A DNA stretch of 64,000 nucleotides from Pandoraea anhela (lineage in GTDB: Bacteria; Pseudomonadota; Gammaproteobacteria; Burkholderiales; Burkholderiaceae), in the NCBI RefSeq assembly GCF_902459655.1, contig NZ_CABPSB010000001.1:248001-312000 (forward strand), read 5' to 3'. Of this stretch, positions 37,049 through 47,040 are shown piece by piece; the first letter of the stretch is position 1, and the number at the start of each line of letters is the position of its first letter. Position numbers and translations under genes: made by a program. Below the pieces are notes generated by a model. That model was not told where the DNA came from. It ran no database searches and was given only the letters and a program-made list of their open reading frames with translations.

Positions 37049-38323
37049 TCAGCGGGCTTTCGCGGGCAGGATCTTCCCGGACACCTCACCGAAGCCGATG
37101 CGGTATCCGTCGCCCTGACACCAGCCGGCCATCACCACCGTGTCGCCGTCTTCGATGAACGTGCGCTTGGCGCCACCGGCAAGCGTGATCGGGTTCTTAC
37201 CGTTCCACGTCAGTTCCAGGAGGCTGCCGAACGAATCCGGCGTGGGGCCGCTGATCGTGCCGGACCCCATCAGATCGCCGACGCGGACATTGCAACCCGA
37301 CACGGTGTGGTGAGCGAATTGCTGCGCCATGCTCCAGTACATGTGCCGGAAGTTGGTACGGCAAATCGAGGTCGGCTCGGCGTCGCCCTCGGCTTGCAGC
37401 AGCACTTCGAGTTCGATATCGAACGCATGCTTGCCCTGCTGTTGCAAATAGGCCAGCGGTTCCGGTGTCTGCTCCGGACCGGCGACGCGGAACGGTTCCA
37501 GGGCTTCCATCGTCACCACCCACGGGGAGATGGACGTGCCGAACGTCTTGGCATTGAACGGGCCGAGCGGCACGTATTCCCACTGCTGCAAGTCGCGCGC
37601 CGACCAGTCGTTGAGCACAACCATGCCGAAGATCGCCGCGTCGGCCTCCTGAACGCTCAGCGATTCGCCCAGCGCCGTGTTGCGTCCAACGATGAAGCCG
37701 GTTTCGAGTTCGAAGTCGAGTTTGCGGCAAGCGTCGAAAATCGGACGCGGCTGATCCGGCAACTTGATCTGACCGTTCGGACGATGCAGCGGCGTGCCGC
37801 TGACCACCACCGAGCTGGCGCGGCCGTTGTAGCCGATCGGAATTTCGAGCCAGTTCGGCAGCAATGCGTTGGCCGGATCGCGGAACATGCTGCCCACGTT
37901 GGTCGCGTGCTCTTTCGACGAGTAGAAATCGGTGTAGCCCGGCACTTCGACCGGCAGATGCAGCGAGGCCTGCGCGAGCGGCACCAGCGCTTGCGCCTTG
38001 AGCGCGGCGCTCTCACGCAGCGAGGCGTCGCCGCCGACCGCCAGCAGCGAGGTCAGACGCGCACGCGTGGCGCGCCATGCCTCGCTACCGAGCGCCACGA
38101 AGGCATTGATGGACGGCTGAGCGAATACCGGCGAGTCGCCCGCGTTGAGCACGCCGGCAGCTTCGAGCACAGCCAGATCGAGCACCTGATCGCCGATGGC
38201 GACGCCTACGCGCGGCGTCGGTTGCGACGCAGTGCTGAATACGCCGTAAGGCAGGTTTTGCAGCGGAAAATCCGTCACGCCGGTGTTGGCGGACGCGACC
38301 CAGCTTTGCAGGAGAGCGGACAT
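37049..38323 (-). CDS. fahA: Fumarylacetoacetase
   Basis: This enzyme hydrolyses fumarylacetoacetate to fumarate and acetoacetate, the last step of tyrosine and phenylalanine breakdown through homogentisate. The 424-residue protein matches the usual length; YTDFYSSKEHATNVG near residue 125 provides metal and substrate contacts. LDFELETGFIVG and NDWSARDLQQWEYVPLGPF are conserved in the hydrolase domain. The ATG at 38323 has AAGGAA upstream; the frame extends to 38371 without family support. hmgA lies 100 bases upstream on the same strand. Confidence 0.95.
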   Translation of the reverse strand: MSALLQSWVASANTGVTDFPLQNLPYGVFSTASQPTPRVGVAIGDQVLDLAVLEAAGVLNAGDSPVFAQPSINAFVALGSEAWRATRARLTSLLAVGGDASLRESAALKAQALVPLAQASLHLPVEVPGYTDFYSSKEHATNVGSMFRDPANALLPNWLEIPIGYNGRASSVVVSGTPLHRPNGQIKLPDQPRPIFDACRKLDFELETGFIVGRNTALGESLSVQEADAAIFGMVVLNDWSARDLQQWEYVPLGPFNAKTFGTSISPWVVTMEALEPFRVAGPEQTPEPLAYLQQQGKHAFDIELEVLLQAEGDAEPTSICRTNFRHMYWSMAQQFAHHTVSGCNVRVGDLMGSGTISGPTPDSFGSLLELTWNGKNPITLAGGAKRTFIEDGDTVVMAGWCQGDGYRIGFGEVSGKILPAKAR

Positions 38324-38423
38324 GTGGAATTCCTTGTTCGATATAACGCTTCGGCCGGCCGTGCGCCCCACGGGCGCCGGGCCGGCTGACGGGATGATGT
38401 CGTTGATGGCGGCTGTGTGCCGC

Positions 38424-39743
38424 TTACTTACGGTTCGGGTTGAAGTGCTTCTTCAGGCCCTGCCAGCAGGTGTAGTAGTTGTCTTGCAACTGTTTGGTTT
38501 CCAGCGCGAAACGTGTCGGGTGAATGACCGCCGGCGTCTCGAACATGAAGGCCATCGTGGCGTCGACCTTGTGCGGCTTGCTCGTGTCGGCCGCAGAGGC
38601 CTTCTCGAACGTATCCGCATCGGGGCCGTGACCCGACATGCAGTTGTGAAGGCTCGCACCGCCCGGCACGAATCCCTCGGCCTTGGCATCGTACACGCCA
38701 TGGATCAGCCCCATGAATTCGCTGGCGATGTTGCGGTGGAACCAGGGCGGACGGAACGAGTTCTCCATTGCCAGCCAACGCGGCGGGAAAATCACGAAGT
38801 CGATGTCGTCCACACCCGGCGTATTGCTCTGCGACTGAAGCACCAGGAAGATCGACGGATCCGGATGGTCGTAGCTGATCGAACCGATCGTATTGAAGTG
38901 ACGCAGATCGTACTTGTACGGCGCGTAGTTGCCATGCCAGGCCACCACATCCAGGGGCGAATGACCGATGTCGGCGCGCCACAGCGCACCACCGAACTTC
39001 GCGACCAGTTCGAAGTCGCCTTCGACGTCTTCGTAAGCAGCGACGGGTGTCAGGAAATCACGCGGATTGGCGAGACCGTTCGAGCCGATCGGCCCCAGAT
39101 CCGGCAGCCGGAACAACGCACCGTAGTTCTCGCAAACGTAACCGCGCGCACGGCCGTCAGGCAATGTGACACGGAAGCGCACGCCACGCGGCAATACGGC
39201 GATTTCGTAAGGCACGACCTCGAGCACGCCGAGTTCCGTAGCAATACGCAGACGCCCTTCTTGCGGCACGATGAGCATTTCACCGTCGGCGTTGTAGAAG
39301 AATCGGCCGTCCATCGACTGGTTGGCGGCATAGACGTGAATCCCGCAGCCGCGCGCGGCATCGGGACCGCCGTTACCGGCCATCGTCACCATGCCGTCGA
39401 CGAAATCGGTCGGCGTCTCGGGCATGGACAACGGATCCCAGCGCATCTGGTTCGGCGGCGTAGGCACATCGCCGAAGCGGCTCAGCCAGCGCGTATTCTC
39501 GATGGCCGTGAACGGCTTGTGCATCGCGGCAGGACGAATACGATAGACCCACGAACGACGGTTATGACCACGCGGCGCCGTAAACGCCGTGCCGGAGAGT
39601 TGCTCCGCATAGAGGCCGTAAGGCGCACGCTGTGGCGAGTTCTGCCCGATCGGCAACGCGCCGGGCAATGCCTCAGTCGCGAACTCGTTGGTAAAACCGG
39701 ACAGATAGCCCAGTTCCCCCTGAATTTGGTCTGCTTGGCGCAT
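38424..39743 (-). CDS. hmgA: Homogentisate 1,2-dioxygenase
   Basis: HmgA opens the ring of homogentisate to give maleylacetoacetate. The 439-residue protein begins [21 protein letters not shown], the classic family start, and has the iron-ligand segments [12 protein letters not shown] (His and Glu) and [11 protein letters not shown] (His) near residues 335-370. The operon with fahA lacks a maleylacetoacetate isomerase gene, which must be elsewhere or not needed. A LysR-type gene reads away from it across a 146-bp spacer that holds candidate operator sequence. Confidence 0.96.
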   Translation of the reverse strand: MRQADQIQGELGYLSGFTNEFATEALPGALPIGQNSPQRAPYGLYAEQLSGTAFTAPRGHNRRSWVYRIRPAAMHKPFTAIENTRWLSRFGDVPTPPNQMRWDPLSMPETPTDFVDGMVTMAGNGGPDAARGCGIHVYAANQSMDGRFFYNADGEMLIVPQEGRLRIATELGVLEVVPYEIAVLPRGVRFRVTLPDGRARGYVCENYGALFRLPDLGPIGSNGLANPRDFLTPVAAYEDVEGDFELVAKFGGALWRADIGHSPLDVVAWHGNYAPYKYDLRHFNTIGSISYDHPDPSIFLVLQSQSNTPGVDDIDFVIFPPRWLAMENSFRPPWFHRNIASEFMGLIHGVYDAKAEGFVPGGASLHNCMSGHGPDADTFEKASAADTSKPHKVDATMAFMFETPAVIHPTRFALETKQLQDNYYTCWQGLKKHFNPNRK

Positions 39744-39826
39744 GAGTGGCCTCGTCTCCTGATGTCGAATGCCACCATTGTCCGGCAAGCGACCACATTT
39801 TTCGATATAAATAGACGAATCCACTA

Positions 39827-39843
39827 TATTCGCAACGTGAATA
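39827..39843. promoter_or_regulatory. Candidate LysR-type operator in the hmgA/LysR spacer
   Basis: TATTC-N7-GAATA is a perfect 5-bp inverted repeat and contains the T-N11-A core of LysR-type sites. It lies 47 bases before the regulator start and 84 bases from hmgA, in a stretch richer in A and T than its surroundings. A second weaker TTCG-N11-CGAA arm pair lies at about 39800-39818. Confidence 0.5.
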
Positions 39844-39889
39844 ATAGTAAGGTCGTAGTCGCCGCGACTTTCCGCCTCCCCCTCAAGCC

Positions 39890-40795
39890 ATGATTTCGTT
39901 ACGTGATGTCGATCTGAACCTGCTGGTCGTCTTCCATGCGGTCCTCACGCATCGCAGCATCTCCCAGGCGGCGCGCGAGCTGGGCTTGTCGCAGCCTGCG
40001 GTCAGCAATGGCCTCGCACGCCTTCGGCAAACGTTCGAGGACGAACTCTTCACGCGGACCGGCACCGGCATGCAACCCACGCCCTTTGCCGAGGCGCTGG
40101 CCGAGCCGGTGTCCACCGCGCTTGCGGGCATTTCTCGGGCGATCAATCACCGCGAGGCATTCGACCCGGTGAGCAGTCAGCGGGAATTCACGCTGGCCAT
40201 GACGGACGTGGGCGAAGTGTATTTCATGCCGGCCCTCATCGACCTGTGCACGCGGTTGGCCCCGGGCGTGCGTATCAGCACGGTGCGCGCGTCGTTGCCC
40301 GAGCTCAAGGATTCGATGGCCGCCGGGCGAATCGACCTCGCGGTGGGGGCGTTTGACGACCTGACCGGGCCGTTCTTTCAACGACGGCTGTTTCGTCAGC
40401 AATACGTGAGCATGTTCCGTATCGGCCATGCGCTCGATACACCAGAGGCCGGACTGGCGGAATTCAAGGCGGCCCGCCATTTGTTCGTGGCCACGGGCGA
40501 CAACCCATATGCACGCGTCAATCAGCTTCTCGCCCAGGCCGGTTTCGGCAGCGACGCCAACTTTTGGGTCCCCCACTTCATCGCCGTGCCCTATGTCGTC
40601 AGCGCGAACGATCTCGTGGTGACGGTGCCGCAGAAGTTTGCCGAGCGCGCCGCCGCTCCGTTCGGCCTGCGCTTCGTCAAACCGCCTCTGCGCCTACCTG
40701 CGTTGCAAACCAATGTGTTCTGGCACCGGCGTTACCATCAGGACGCCGGAAACCAGTGGCTGCGCCAGTTGATTTCGGAACACTTCGTGGAATAA
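39890..40795 (+). CDS. LysR-type transcriptional regulator
   Basis: The 301-residue protein has the N-terminal winged helix-turn-helix ([35 protein letters not shown]) within residues 10-45. The periplasmic-binding-like effector domain fills the rest. It is divergent from hmgA with a shared spacer, the standard layout for a LysR regulator of the neighbouring catabolic operon. I infer that it controls hmgA-fahA in response to homogentisate or a related aromatic acid. The subgroup (opening [15 protein letters not shown]) resembles NodD/PcaQ-like regulators. Confidence 0.9.
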   Translation: MISLRDVDLNLLVVFHAVLTHRSISQAARELGLSQPAVSNGLARLRQTFEDELFTRTGTGMQPTPFAEALAEPVSTALAGISRAINHREAFDPVSSQREFTLAMTDVGEVYFMPALIDLCTRLAPGVRISTVRASLPELKDSMAAGRIDLAVGAFDDLTGPFFQRRLFRQQYVSMFRIGHALDTPEAGLAEFKAARHLFVATGDNPYARVNQLLAQAGFGSDANFWVPHFIAVPYVVSANDLVVTVPQKFAERAAAPFGLRFVKPPLRLPALQTNVFWHRRYHQDAGNQWLRQLISEHFVE

Positions 40796-40912
40796 GACAG
40801 CGCGGCGCAAACGCGTGATGGGGCGCGGGACGAACGCCCAGGTCGGGTGACGGCAAAACGGATAGGACACGACGACGACAAACCGGCGGAATCATTGCCC
40901 GCCGGACTAAGC

Positions 40913-43900
40913 CTATGCATCGCTGACAATCGCATGTCCTTGCGCGCGCAGCCAGTCGTTCCAGGCAGTATCGAGCGCGTCGAACGCAGCCTCCATCTGG
41001 CCGACGGATGCCTGCGGCGCGAGATGTTCGACTTGCGCGGCAAGTGACGCCAGCGAACTCAGTCCGAACGCCATGAAACCACCACGCAGTCGATGCGCAG
41101 AGTGACGCAGCGTCTCACGCGAAACGTCGGCCAGTGCGGCACGGCAATTCGCAATGTCCTGATCCGCGATCTTGACGAACGTGTCGAGCATGTCCGACAA
41201 CGGCAGGCGCCAGTCTTTCGGCGACGCCGCTTCCGGTGCAGGCTTGGGTGCACTCTCGATCAGGCGCGTCGACGCCGGGAGCGGTGCAATCTCGACGCAA
41301 AGCGATGGGTAGCGCGAACGAACCAGTTCAATGACTCGCAACAGCGAACGTGCATCCACCGGCTTGTAGACCACCGCGTCGTAAGGCGACTTCGCTTCAC
41401 GGTCGTTTCTTAGCGTGACGTCCGCCGTTGCCACCACGACGGGCACATGCGGCGCGCGCGCCTTGATATCCGTTGCCAGCGCGTGACCGGAGATATGGGG
41501 CATGTTGGCGTCGGTGATCACCAGCATGTGCGACTCGGCATCGAACGCATCGAGCGCTTCACGCGGGTCGTGATAGCAGTCGACCATCGCGCCCAGCCCT
41601 TCCAACTGACGCGACAGCAACATACCGCTAATGGGATGGTCGTCCGCCACGAGCACGTACCAGCCGGCCAGGGGCTTCACCCGTGCCTGAGCGTTCGCCG
41701 TGCCCGGCACCGGCAAATCTCCGTTGGCCGCCAAGCCGGGACGCGGCGCCGCCCCCAGCGCCTCCCAAAGCTCAGCTTGCTGGAACAGCGCAATATCCCT
41801 CGGCCAAACCGGCGCGCTGCCGGTCGGGCGATCCACCGGCGTGGCGCGCAGCAAATAGACTTCCGCGCCCGCCATCCCGCGCACCGGCCATTCGTCGGCA
41901 AACATGAGCAGCCCCGAATCCTGCTCACGTCCCACGCCGGTCGACCATGACACGGCGTCGTCGTGCCGAACCGGTTGGAAGCCGGCGCGACGAATCAGGG
42001 CATCGAGATACCAGTGACGACGCTCCATCGCGCTGACGTAAGCGAACGTCTCGCGAGAATCCACGACAATCGGGGCCTCGCTATCGGGCGCCCACGGCAG
42101 ATGGAGCGTAAAGCGCATCGTCGTGCCCTTGCCCTCCTCGCTGTCGACCGCCAGTACACCGCCCAGCATGCCGACGAACTGATGCGAGATCGCCAGCCCC
42201 AGCCCGGTGCCGTGCTGCATGCCCGGCTCCGTCGTGCTTTTACCGAACGGCCGGAACAGATCCGCCAGATCCGAGGCGGCGATGCCCACACCGCTATCGC
42301 TCACGGTGAAAGCCACATCGCAGCCTTGCATATCGGCGCGCGTGACCATCGCGCTGAATGCCACGTATCCCTTTTCCGTGAACTTGATGGCATTGCCCAC
42401 CAGATTGGTGACCACCTGACCGAGACGCAGCGCATCCGTGTGCACCGCGCGCGACAGTTGCGGGTCGATCATCCAGTCGAGCGTGAGCCCCTGCAAACGC
42501 GCACGTCCCGTGAACGACAAGCCGACCGCCTCAAGCTCCTTGAGCAGCGAACAGTCGCGCGAATTCAATTCGAAGCGTCCGACCTGAATGCGCGAATAGT
42601 CGAGCAGATCGTTGATGAGGTCCAACAGGTTGCGCGTCGAACTCTCCATCACATCCACGTAGTACCGATGGTCGTCGCCCAGATTCTGCGCACTGAGCAA
42701 TTCGAGCGATGCCAGCGTGCCGTACAGCGGCGTGCGCATTTCATGGCTAACCGTGGTGAGGAACACGTCCTTGGCGCGATTGGCACTCTCGGCCGCCAGA
42801 CGTGCCTTGCGTTGCTCCAGCTCGAAGCGACGCTGCTCGGTGACGTCGGACAGCGTGCCGATCAGCACCGGTTGTTCGCGAAACACCGTGTCGACGAAAC
42901 TCACGGCGTAGTGGCGCTCGCCCGCATCGTCGAGCGCGCTCAACAAACGACGCACCGGACGCGCAACCACCCCGCTATGAAGCTGACGATACATGCGCGT
43001 CAGCTCGCCGTCGCCGAGGTGCCTTAGCAAATCGACGGTGCCCGCATAGGCGGGATTGCTCATCACCACCGCCGGCTCGAAAGGATCGATGATCGCCATG
43101 CCGACGGGCGCCGTCTCGATCAGGGTCTGCGTGAACGCGTCGCGCTCCAGCAGCGCGGTCGTGCGCTGACGCGCCGGTTCGATGATCCGCTGTCGCATGT
43201 ATCGCATGCCTGCATACACACCGCCGGCATACAACAGCAGCAGCAACGTCGCCCCGAGCAGTAATGTGGCGTTCTCGCGCAGCAACTGCGCCGGACGGAC
43301 GGCATATCGAACGAACCACGGCGTGGACGCCAGCCGACGCTCGAAAACGAGCCGCTGACCGTCGGTGCGCAACGTCATCTGCGCGCCGCCGAAGAGCGGC
43401 AGGGTGACGAGCGTACGCAAATGCCCCAACGACGAAAGCGGCAGCCCCGCGCTGGCAATCACGAGGCCGTCCTCCGAAATCAGTTGCAGCGCTTCACCGG
43501 TGCGCTCGAGGTGCCGCATGCGCGGCGGCACGATCATTTCGGGCGACATGCTGGTGCCCACGTAGAGAACCAGATGCCCGTTGAGATCCCGGATCGGCAC
43601 GAAGCTCGACACGGTCTTCAAATGGGTGACGGGATGTTTGTAGTTGTAGGTCCAGAACGGACCGTCGCTGTTGCCTCGAATGCGGGCGTGGTAACGCTCC
43701 ACCTTGTTGATCTCGGCGAGCATCGCCTGCGTATCCTGTGCGAGGTCGTCAGACGTGAACGCCTCGCGGCCGATGGCGGGCCGATACGTCGCGAAGGCGC
43801 CATCGGCGGAAATGATGAAGGTTTCGTCCTGCGCGTCGAGCGGGCTCCAGAAGTTGGCGTCGAGCACCATGAGCCGCAGCGTCAGGCGCGCCAGCAACTC

Positions 43901-44302
43901 TGCGCGCTCCTGCGAAATGTCCGCGAGCTTGACGATCTCGAACTCGCTGTCCCACCCCACACCGTTGATGCGCCGGGCGGTGCCGACCGGCATCGACATG
44001 AGCGGCTTCAGAATGCGGTCGGTCAGCGCCTGCGTCGCCCCGCCAGGGCGAATCGAACTCGCTTGTGTGGCCTGCGCCATTGCGCGAGCCTGCTCATTGA
44101 AAATCTCGAGGTCGCGGATTTCCCTGCCGACGGCCGCAAAGAACGACTCCGTTTTCTGTCCGCTTTGCCAGAGCGTGCCGAACAGGGCATACGACACCGC
44201 AGCGACCCAGACCGACAATCCAAACAGAAGTGCGAGCAGGCCACCAATGCGAAGCAGGCGGCCGGCGATCGCGATGTCACGCGTCATCGTTCTGGCAGGC
44301 AT
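40913..44302 (-). CDS. Hybrid sensor histidine kinase with REC and HPt domains (RcsC/BvgS-like)
   Basis: This 1,129-residue inner-membrane kinase has a first membrane helix near residues 20-45, a periplasmic sensor of about 290 residues and a second helix near 345-365. A PAS-like domain (GMAIIDPFEPAVVMSNPAY) is followed by HisKA with the phospho-accepting His near 521 (VSHEMRTPLYG) and HATPase (NLVGNAIKFTEKG, GTGLGLAIS). Between HATPase and the receiver lies an extra alpha/beta segment, as in RcsC. The REC domain has its Asp near 931 (ITDANMPHISG) and a C-terminal HPt has His near 1070 (SAHRLRGG). The start at 44302 has GGAG three bases upstream; ATG 44287 is an alternative. The regulator gene ends 29 bases upstream. 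Confidence 0.92.
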   Translation of the reverse strand: MPARTMTRDIAIAGRLLRIGGLLALLFGLSVWVAAVSYALFGTLWQSGQKTESFFAAVGREIRDLEIFNEQARAMAQATQASSIRPGGATQALTDRILKPLMSMPVGTARRINGVGWDSEFEIVKLADISQERAELLARLTLRLMVLDANFWSPLDAQDETFIISADGAFATYRPAIGREAFTSDDLAQDTQAMLAEINKVERYHARIRGNSDGPFWTYNYKHPVTHLKTVSSFVPIRDLNGHLVLYVGTSMSPEMIVPPRMRHLERTGEALQLISEDGLVIASAGLPLSSLGHLRTLVTLPLFGGAQMTLRTDGQRLVFERRLASTPWFVRYAVRPAQLLRENATLLLGATLLLLLYAGGVYAGMRYMRQRIIEPARQRTTALLERDAFTQTLIETAPVGMAIIDPFEPAVVMSNPAYAGTVDLLRHLGDGELTRMYRQLHSGVVARPVRRLLSALDDAGERHYAVSFVDTVFREQPVLIGTLSDVTEQRRFELEQRKARLAAESANRAKDVFLTTVSHEMRTPLYGTLASLELLSAQNLGDDHRYYVDVMESSTRNLLDLINDLLDYSRIQVGRFELNSRDCSLLKELEAVGLSFTGRARLQGLTLDWMIDPQLSRAVHTDALRLGQVVTNLVGNAIKFTEKGYVAFSAMVTRADMQGCDVAFTVSDSGVGIAASDLADLFRPFGKSTTEPGMQHGTGLGLAISHQFVGMLGGVLAVDSEEGKGTTMRFTLHLPWAPDSEAPIVVDSRETFAYVSAMERRHWYLDALIRRAGFQPVRHDDAVSWSTGVGREQDSGLLMFADEWPVRGMAGAEVYLLRATPVDRPTGSAPVWPRDIALFQQAELWEALGAAPRPGLAANGDLPVPGTANAQARVKPLAGWYVLVADDHPISGMLLSRQLEGLGAMVDCYHDPREALDAFDAESHMLVITDANMPHISGHALATDIKARAPHVPVVVATADVTLRNDREAKSPYDAVVYKPVDARSLLRVIELVRSRYPSLCVEIAPLPASTRLIESAPKPAPEAASPKDWRLPLSDMLDTFVKIADQDIANCRAALADVSRETLRHSAHRLRGGFMAFGLSSLASLAAQVEHLAPQASVGQMEAAFDALDTAWNDWLRAQGHAIVSDA

Positions 44303-44331
44303 AGACTCCAACGTCTGTCGTCGCGGCGGAC

Positions 44332-45006
44332 TCAGGCGGCACTCGGCGCTTCGGCGTCGCTCTCACGCCCGAACTGCACCGGGCTCGACACATGCAATTT
44401 GAAAAGCTCCATGTCGGTGCGGCACCCCAGCTTGCACATCGCCATGCGCTTCTGGTTGTTGATCGTTTTGGCCGAACGCTTGAGTGCACCCGCAATCTGC
44501 GACACGTTCTGACCGTCGAGATACATGCGCAGCACTTCCATCTCCTTCGGCGAGAGCGGACGACGCGCCGTCGGCTTACGTCGCATCTGCTCTTCGAGGA
44601 TCTGCTCCGCGCGCCCGCCCCGGTAACTCATGCCGCGGCGGCAACGCTCCACGCACACCGTGATTTCGCGCAGGTCGTCCGATTTCGTCATCACGCCCAG
44701 TACGCCACAGCTGTCGAGAGCATGAATGATGGCGGGCTGCTCGATCGACGTGAACACGATGATCTTCACATCGGGGTATTTGCGACGCACGCGATTGATC
44801 ATGACGAGACCGTCGCCAAAAGCGCCGCCCGGCATGCAGTAATCGGTGATCAGCACGTCGACGGAGTTCGTCTCGAGCGCCTTGAACAACTCGGTCGAAT
44901 TCGAAACGGGAGGCAGGACGTGAAAACCCGGGTCCGGGGACAGCATTTCACGCAGCGTGGAGGCAACGATCGGATGATCGTCTGCAATCAGAATCTTTAC
45001 CATCAT
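44332..45006 (-). CDS. RcsB-like response regulator
   Basis: The 224-residue regulator has a receiver with DDHPIV at the start and phospho-accepting Asp near residue 55 (LITDYCMPGG). The C-terminal LuxR-type helix-turn-helix begins LSPKEMEVLRMYLDG (about residue 150) and continues RSAKTINNQKRMAMCKLG. By eye the receiver and DNA-binding segments match enterobacterial RcsB (VLITD-MPG--GDG, LSPKE-EVLR, KTI--QK--AM-KLG) more closely than NarL or BvgA. It is translated with AAGGATC upstream and precedes the hybrid kinase, which should phosphorylate it through the HPt domain. Confidence 0.9.
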   Translation of the reverse strand: MMVKILIADDHPIVASTLREMLSPDPGFHVLPPVSNSTELFKALETNSVDVLITDYCMPGGAFGDGLVMINRVRRKYPDVKIIVFTSIEQPAIIHALDSCGVLGVMTKSDDLREITVCVERCRRGMSYRGGRAEQILEEQMRRKPTARRPLSPKEMEVLRMYLDGQNVSQIAGALKRSAKTINNQKRMAMCKLGCRTDMELFKLHVSSPVQFGRESDAEAPSAA

Positions 45007-45210
45007 TTGCGAGATCCTTTCAGAAGAATTCAGCCATGGGCGCGCGCCACCCTTCGCCGTGTCGATGCGTCATGGCTTCCCAAAAGAGAATGTGCGTCTT
45101 GCCAACGCACGCGTTGGTCCCTCAGGCGTAACCGCATTGCTGCCAGGCGACTTTGCGGGACGGGATATACCGGCGCATGGGCCACGCAGCGCCCTCGCCC
45201 GTTGTCAGCC

Positions 45211-45786
45211 CTACCCGACGATATCGGCCGCTCTGGGGCCGTCGACGGTAGTCCACGCCGAGCACGTCTTGTGCCCTGTCAACCGGGATGTGCCCGAGCC
45301 GATGACCGGCTTGACACAGTAACGAATGCGAACGCCTCGCAAACCCGCCGACGGCATCATCTCGCGCGCGCGTCCGACGACACGAATGCGTGTCGGTCCG
45401 GATGCCGCCTCCCACAGATGCACACTGTCGGTCTCAGGCCAGTCCGCCATCCAGCGATACGTACCGCTCACGACGACGCCGACCTGCGGCGTACCACTCA
45501 TCTTCACCGCTGCCGCCACCGGTCGCAACCGCGATTCGACCTCTCGCGGTGCGGCAACCGGTAACTCCGCCCTCGACAGCGACGCCCCTTCGCTTTCGGA
45601 TTCCGAAGCGGGGCCACTCACAGTCGCCGTCGACGCCTTGTATTCGCTACATCCCACGAGCAGCGCCACGACCAGCACGCCGCCGAAGGTTGTCAATGTC
45701 GTCATCGCGCGTCGTCCCGCCGCCTGTCTGGCATTCAGGCGGCGGGACGAATTGGGCAGGAAAGCGTCAACGTGTGTTGTGTTCAT
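45211..45786 (-). CDS. Putative lipoprotein next to the Rcs-like pair
   Basis: A 191-residue protein from ATG 45786; residues 30-50 form a signal segment ending in the lipobox LLVGC, so the mature protein would be lipidated at the cysteine. An ATG at 45705 (MTTLTTFGG) would give a shorter signal without basic residues. After a Ser/Glu-rich linker the C-terminal part looks like a small beta-rich domain (VVVSGTYRWMADWPETDSV) with two cysteines (RYCVKP and KTCSAW) that could form a disulfide. The family is unknown. It lies 204 bases upstream of the response regulator on the same strand. Confidence 0.72.
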   Translation of the reverse strand: MNTTHVDAFLPNSSRRLNARQAAGRRAMTTLTTFGGVLVVALLVGCSEYKASTATVSGPASESESEGASLSRAELPVAAPREVESRLRPVAAAVKMSGTPQVGVVVSGTYRWMADWPETDSVHLWEAASGPTRIRVVGRAREMMPSAGLRGVRIRYCVKPVIGSGTSRLTGHKTCSAWTTVDGPRAADIVG

Positions 45787-46197
45787 CGGTCCATTACCAA
45801 TCGCATCGCCGCGTGACATCTGAACGTTACGCGTCATTTTTACGACCAGCGGAAATATAGGATAAATCTACAAAACCCTACCGTTTTGGAACTGTTTATA
45901 GGAAATATCCTAGTCCAAATTAGGAGGAACACCGTTCGCGATTCGCGCGGCCCACGCATCTCATTCCAATCGAATGCGGGAATAACTCAGATGACGTAGT
46001 ACGAACGCGCATGCAACGTTCTGATGGACAGCCGCATGAAGAAAAGATTCATTTGGAAGGTGACTGTTGCGCAAACCACAGTCGTCGCGCGGTGTAATAC
46101 GCGGCCGTAATGACCGCGTAATCAAGCAAACGCCCGCCGATTTGATAGGCGAGTTTTATGGGCGTAATGGGTTTTCGCAATTACCGCTTTAAGCGAA
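45787..46197. other. 411-bp intergenic region, comparatively AT-rich
   Basis: This spacer lies between the starts of the lipoprotein gene and the stop of the TauE/SafE gene. It is much richer in A and T than the coding DNA on either side, especially 45838-45925 and 46120-46200. It contains a palindrome (45899-45912), two GGAAATAT direct repeats exactly 50 bases apart (45851 and 45901) and the 12-mer at 45818. A 24-codon ATG frame near 46035 is too short to support. Confidence 0.6.
45899..45912. promoter_or_regulatory. Palindrome resembling an RcsAB box
   Basis: TAGGAAATATCCTA is an inverted repeat with 5-bp arms. It agrees at about 10 of 14 positions with the enterobacterial RcsAB consensus (TAAGAATATTCCTA, from memory). 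A weaker relative, TAGGATAAATCTA, is at 45858-45870. Both lie upstream of the lipoprotein gene of the RcsB-like locus. Confidence 0.5.
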
Positions 46198-47040
46198 TCA
46201 AATCCCGAACGCTTTGACGAACATGCCGAGCGCGACGGCGGCCATCAGCGACGAAAAGATTTGCTGGAGTCGGGATGCCGCGAGACGCGGGGCCAGCGCG
46301 CGACCGAGCAACATGCCTGCGACAGCGCCGATGACGAATATCCAGCCTTGTTCACCGGGGTGCATACCGTGCCACCATGCGTTGGCAACGGTCCCGGCAG
46401 AGATGAGCGCAATGACGAAAAGCGATGTCGCCACGACGCCGTGTACGGTGATATCGGTGAAACGGCGCAGCGCTGGGACGATCACGAATCCGCCGCCAAC
46501 GCCCAGCAATCCCGAGGCAAAGCCCGACACCGCCCCGATCATCCCCAGCGTGCCGGCCACACGTCGCGTCCAGTGAAGCCGGCCTGTGGACGGATTCATG
46601 CGGCAAGGCGGCGATGATTCACATGGCACAGACGTCTCACCATGCGCCGCCTTTACCGCAGCGCCGCGCGACGCGCGGTACATGCGCCCGGCCACGATCA
46701 GCATCGCCATGGCGAACAGGCCGACAAGCCACCGCTCCGGCAGTCGATGCGCCGTCCAGCTCCCGATCGGCGCCAGGCACACACCGACTCCCGCCATCAG
46801 CACCGCCGCGCGGTAACGCACGATGCCGGCGCGCAGTCCCTGCGCACTGCCGACGGCCGCACTGGCACCGACAGCGAGTAACGCCACCGGCCCGGCCTGC
46901 GGCACCCCCCAGCCAAGGCCGAACACCAGCGCCGGAACAGCGAAGATGCCGCCTCCCGCGCCGGTCAGCCCCAACACCAGACCGACGGCGGCACCCAGCA
47001 CGGCGGCCACTGGCGAAGCACTTGAGAGATCGGCAAACAT
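46198..47040 (-). CDS. Sulfite exporter TauE/SafE family permease
   Basis: The 280-residue protein has about eight hydrophobic segments. GLVLGLTGAGGGIFAVPAL near residue 20 and the partly repeated SGFASGLLGVGGGFVIVPAL near residue 175 are the duplicated TauE/SafE signatures. Family members carry organosulfonates, sulfite or other anions across the inner membrane. A gap of about 240 bases separates it from the CoA transferase gene. The substrate is not evident from the context. Confidence 0.88.
   Translation of the reverse strand: MFADLSSASPVAAVLGAAVGLVLGLTGAGGGIFAVPALVFGLGWGVPQAGPVALLAVGASAAVGSAQGLRAGIVRYRAAVLMAGVGVCLAPIGSWTAHRLPERWLVGLFAMAMLIVAGRMYRASRGAAVKAAHGETSVPCESSPPCRMNPSTGRLHWTRRVAGTLGMIGAVSGFASGLLGVGGGFVIVPALRRFTDITVHGVVATSLFVIALISAGTVANAWWHGMHPGEQGWIFVIGAVAGMLLGRALAPRLAASRLQQIFSSLMAAVALGMFVKAFGI

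Noticed and set aside
45102-45117. Short 6-bp hairpin between the lipoprotein and regulator genes as a terminator
   Set aside because: The stem is weak and no T-run follows on the minus strand.
46035-46110. 24-codon frame starting ATGAAGAAAAGATTC
   Set aside because: Too short, no clear ribosome-binding site and no conservation evidence, though its lysine-rich start is eye-catching.
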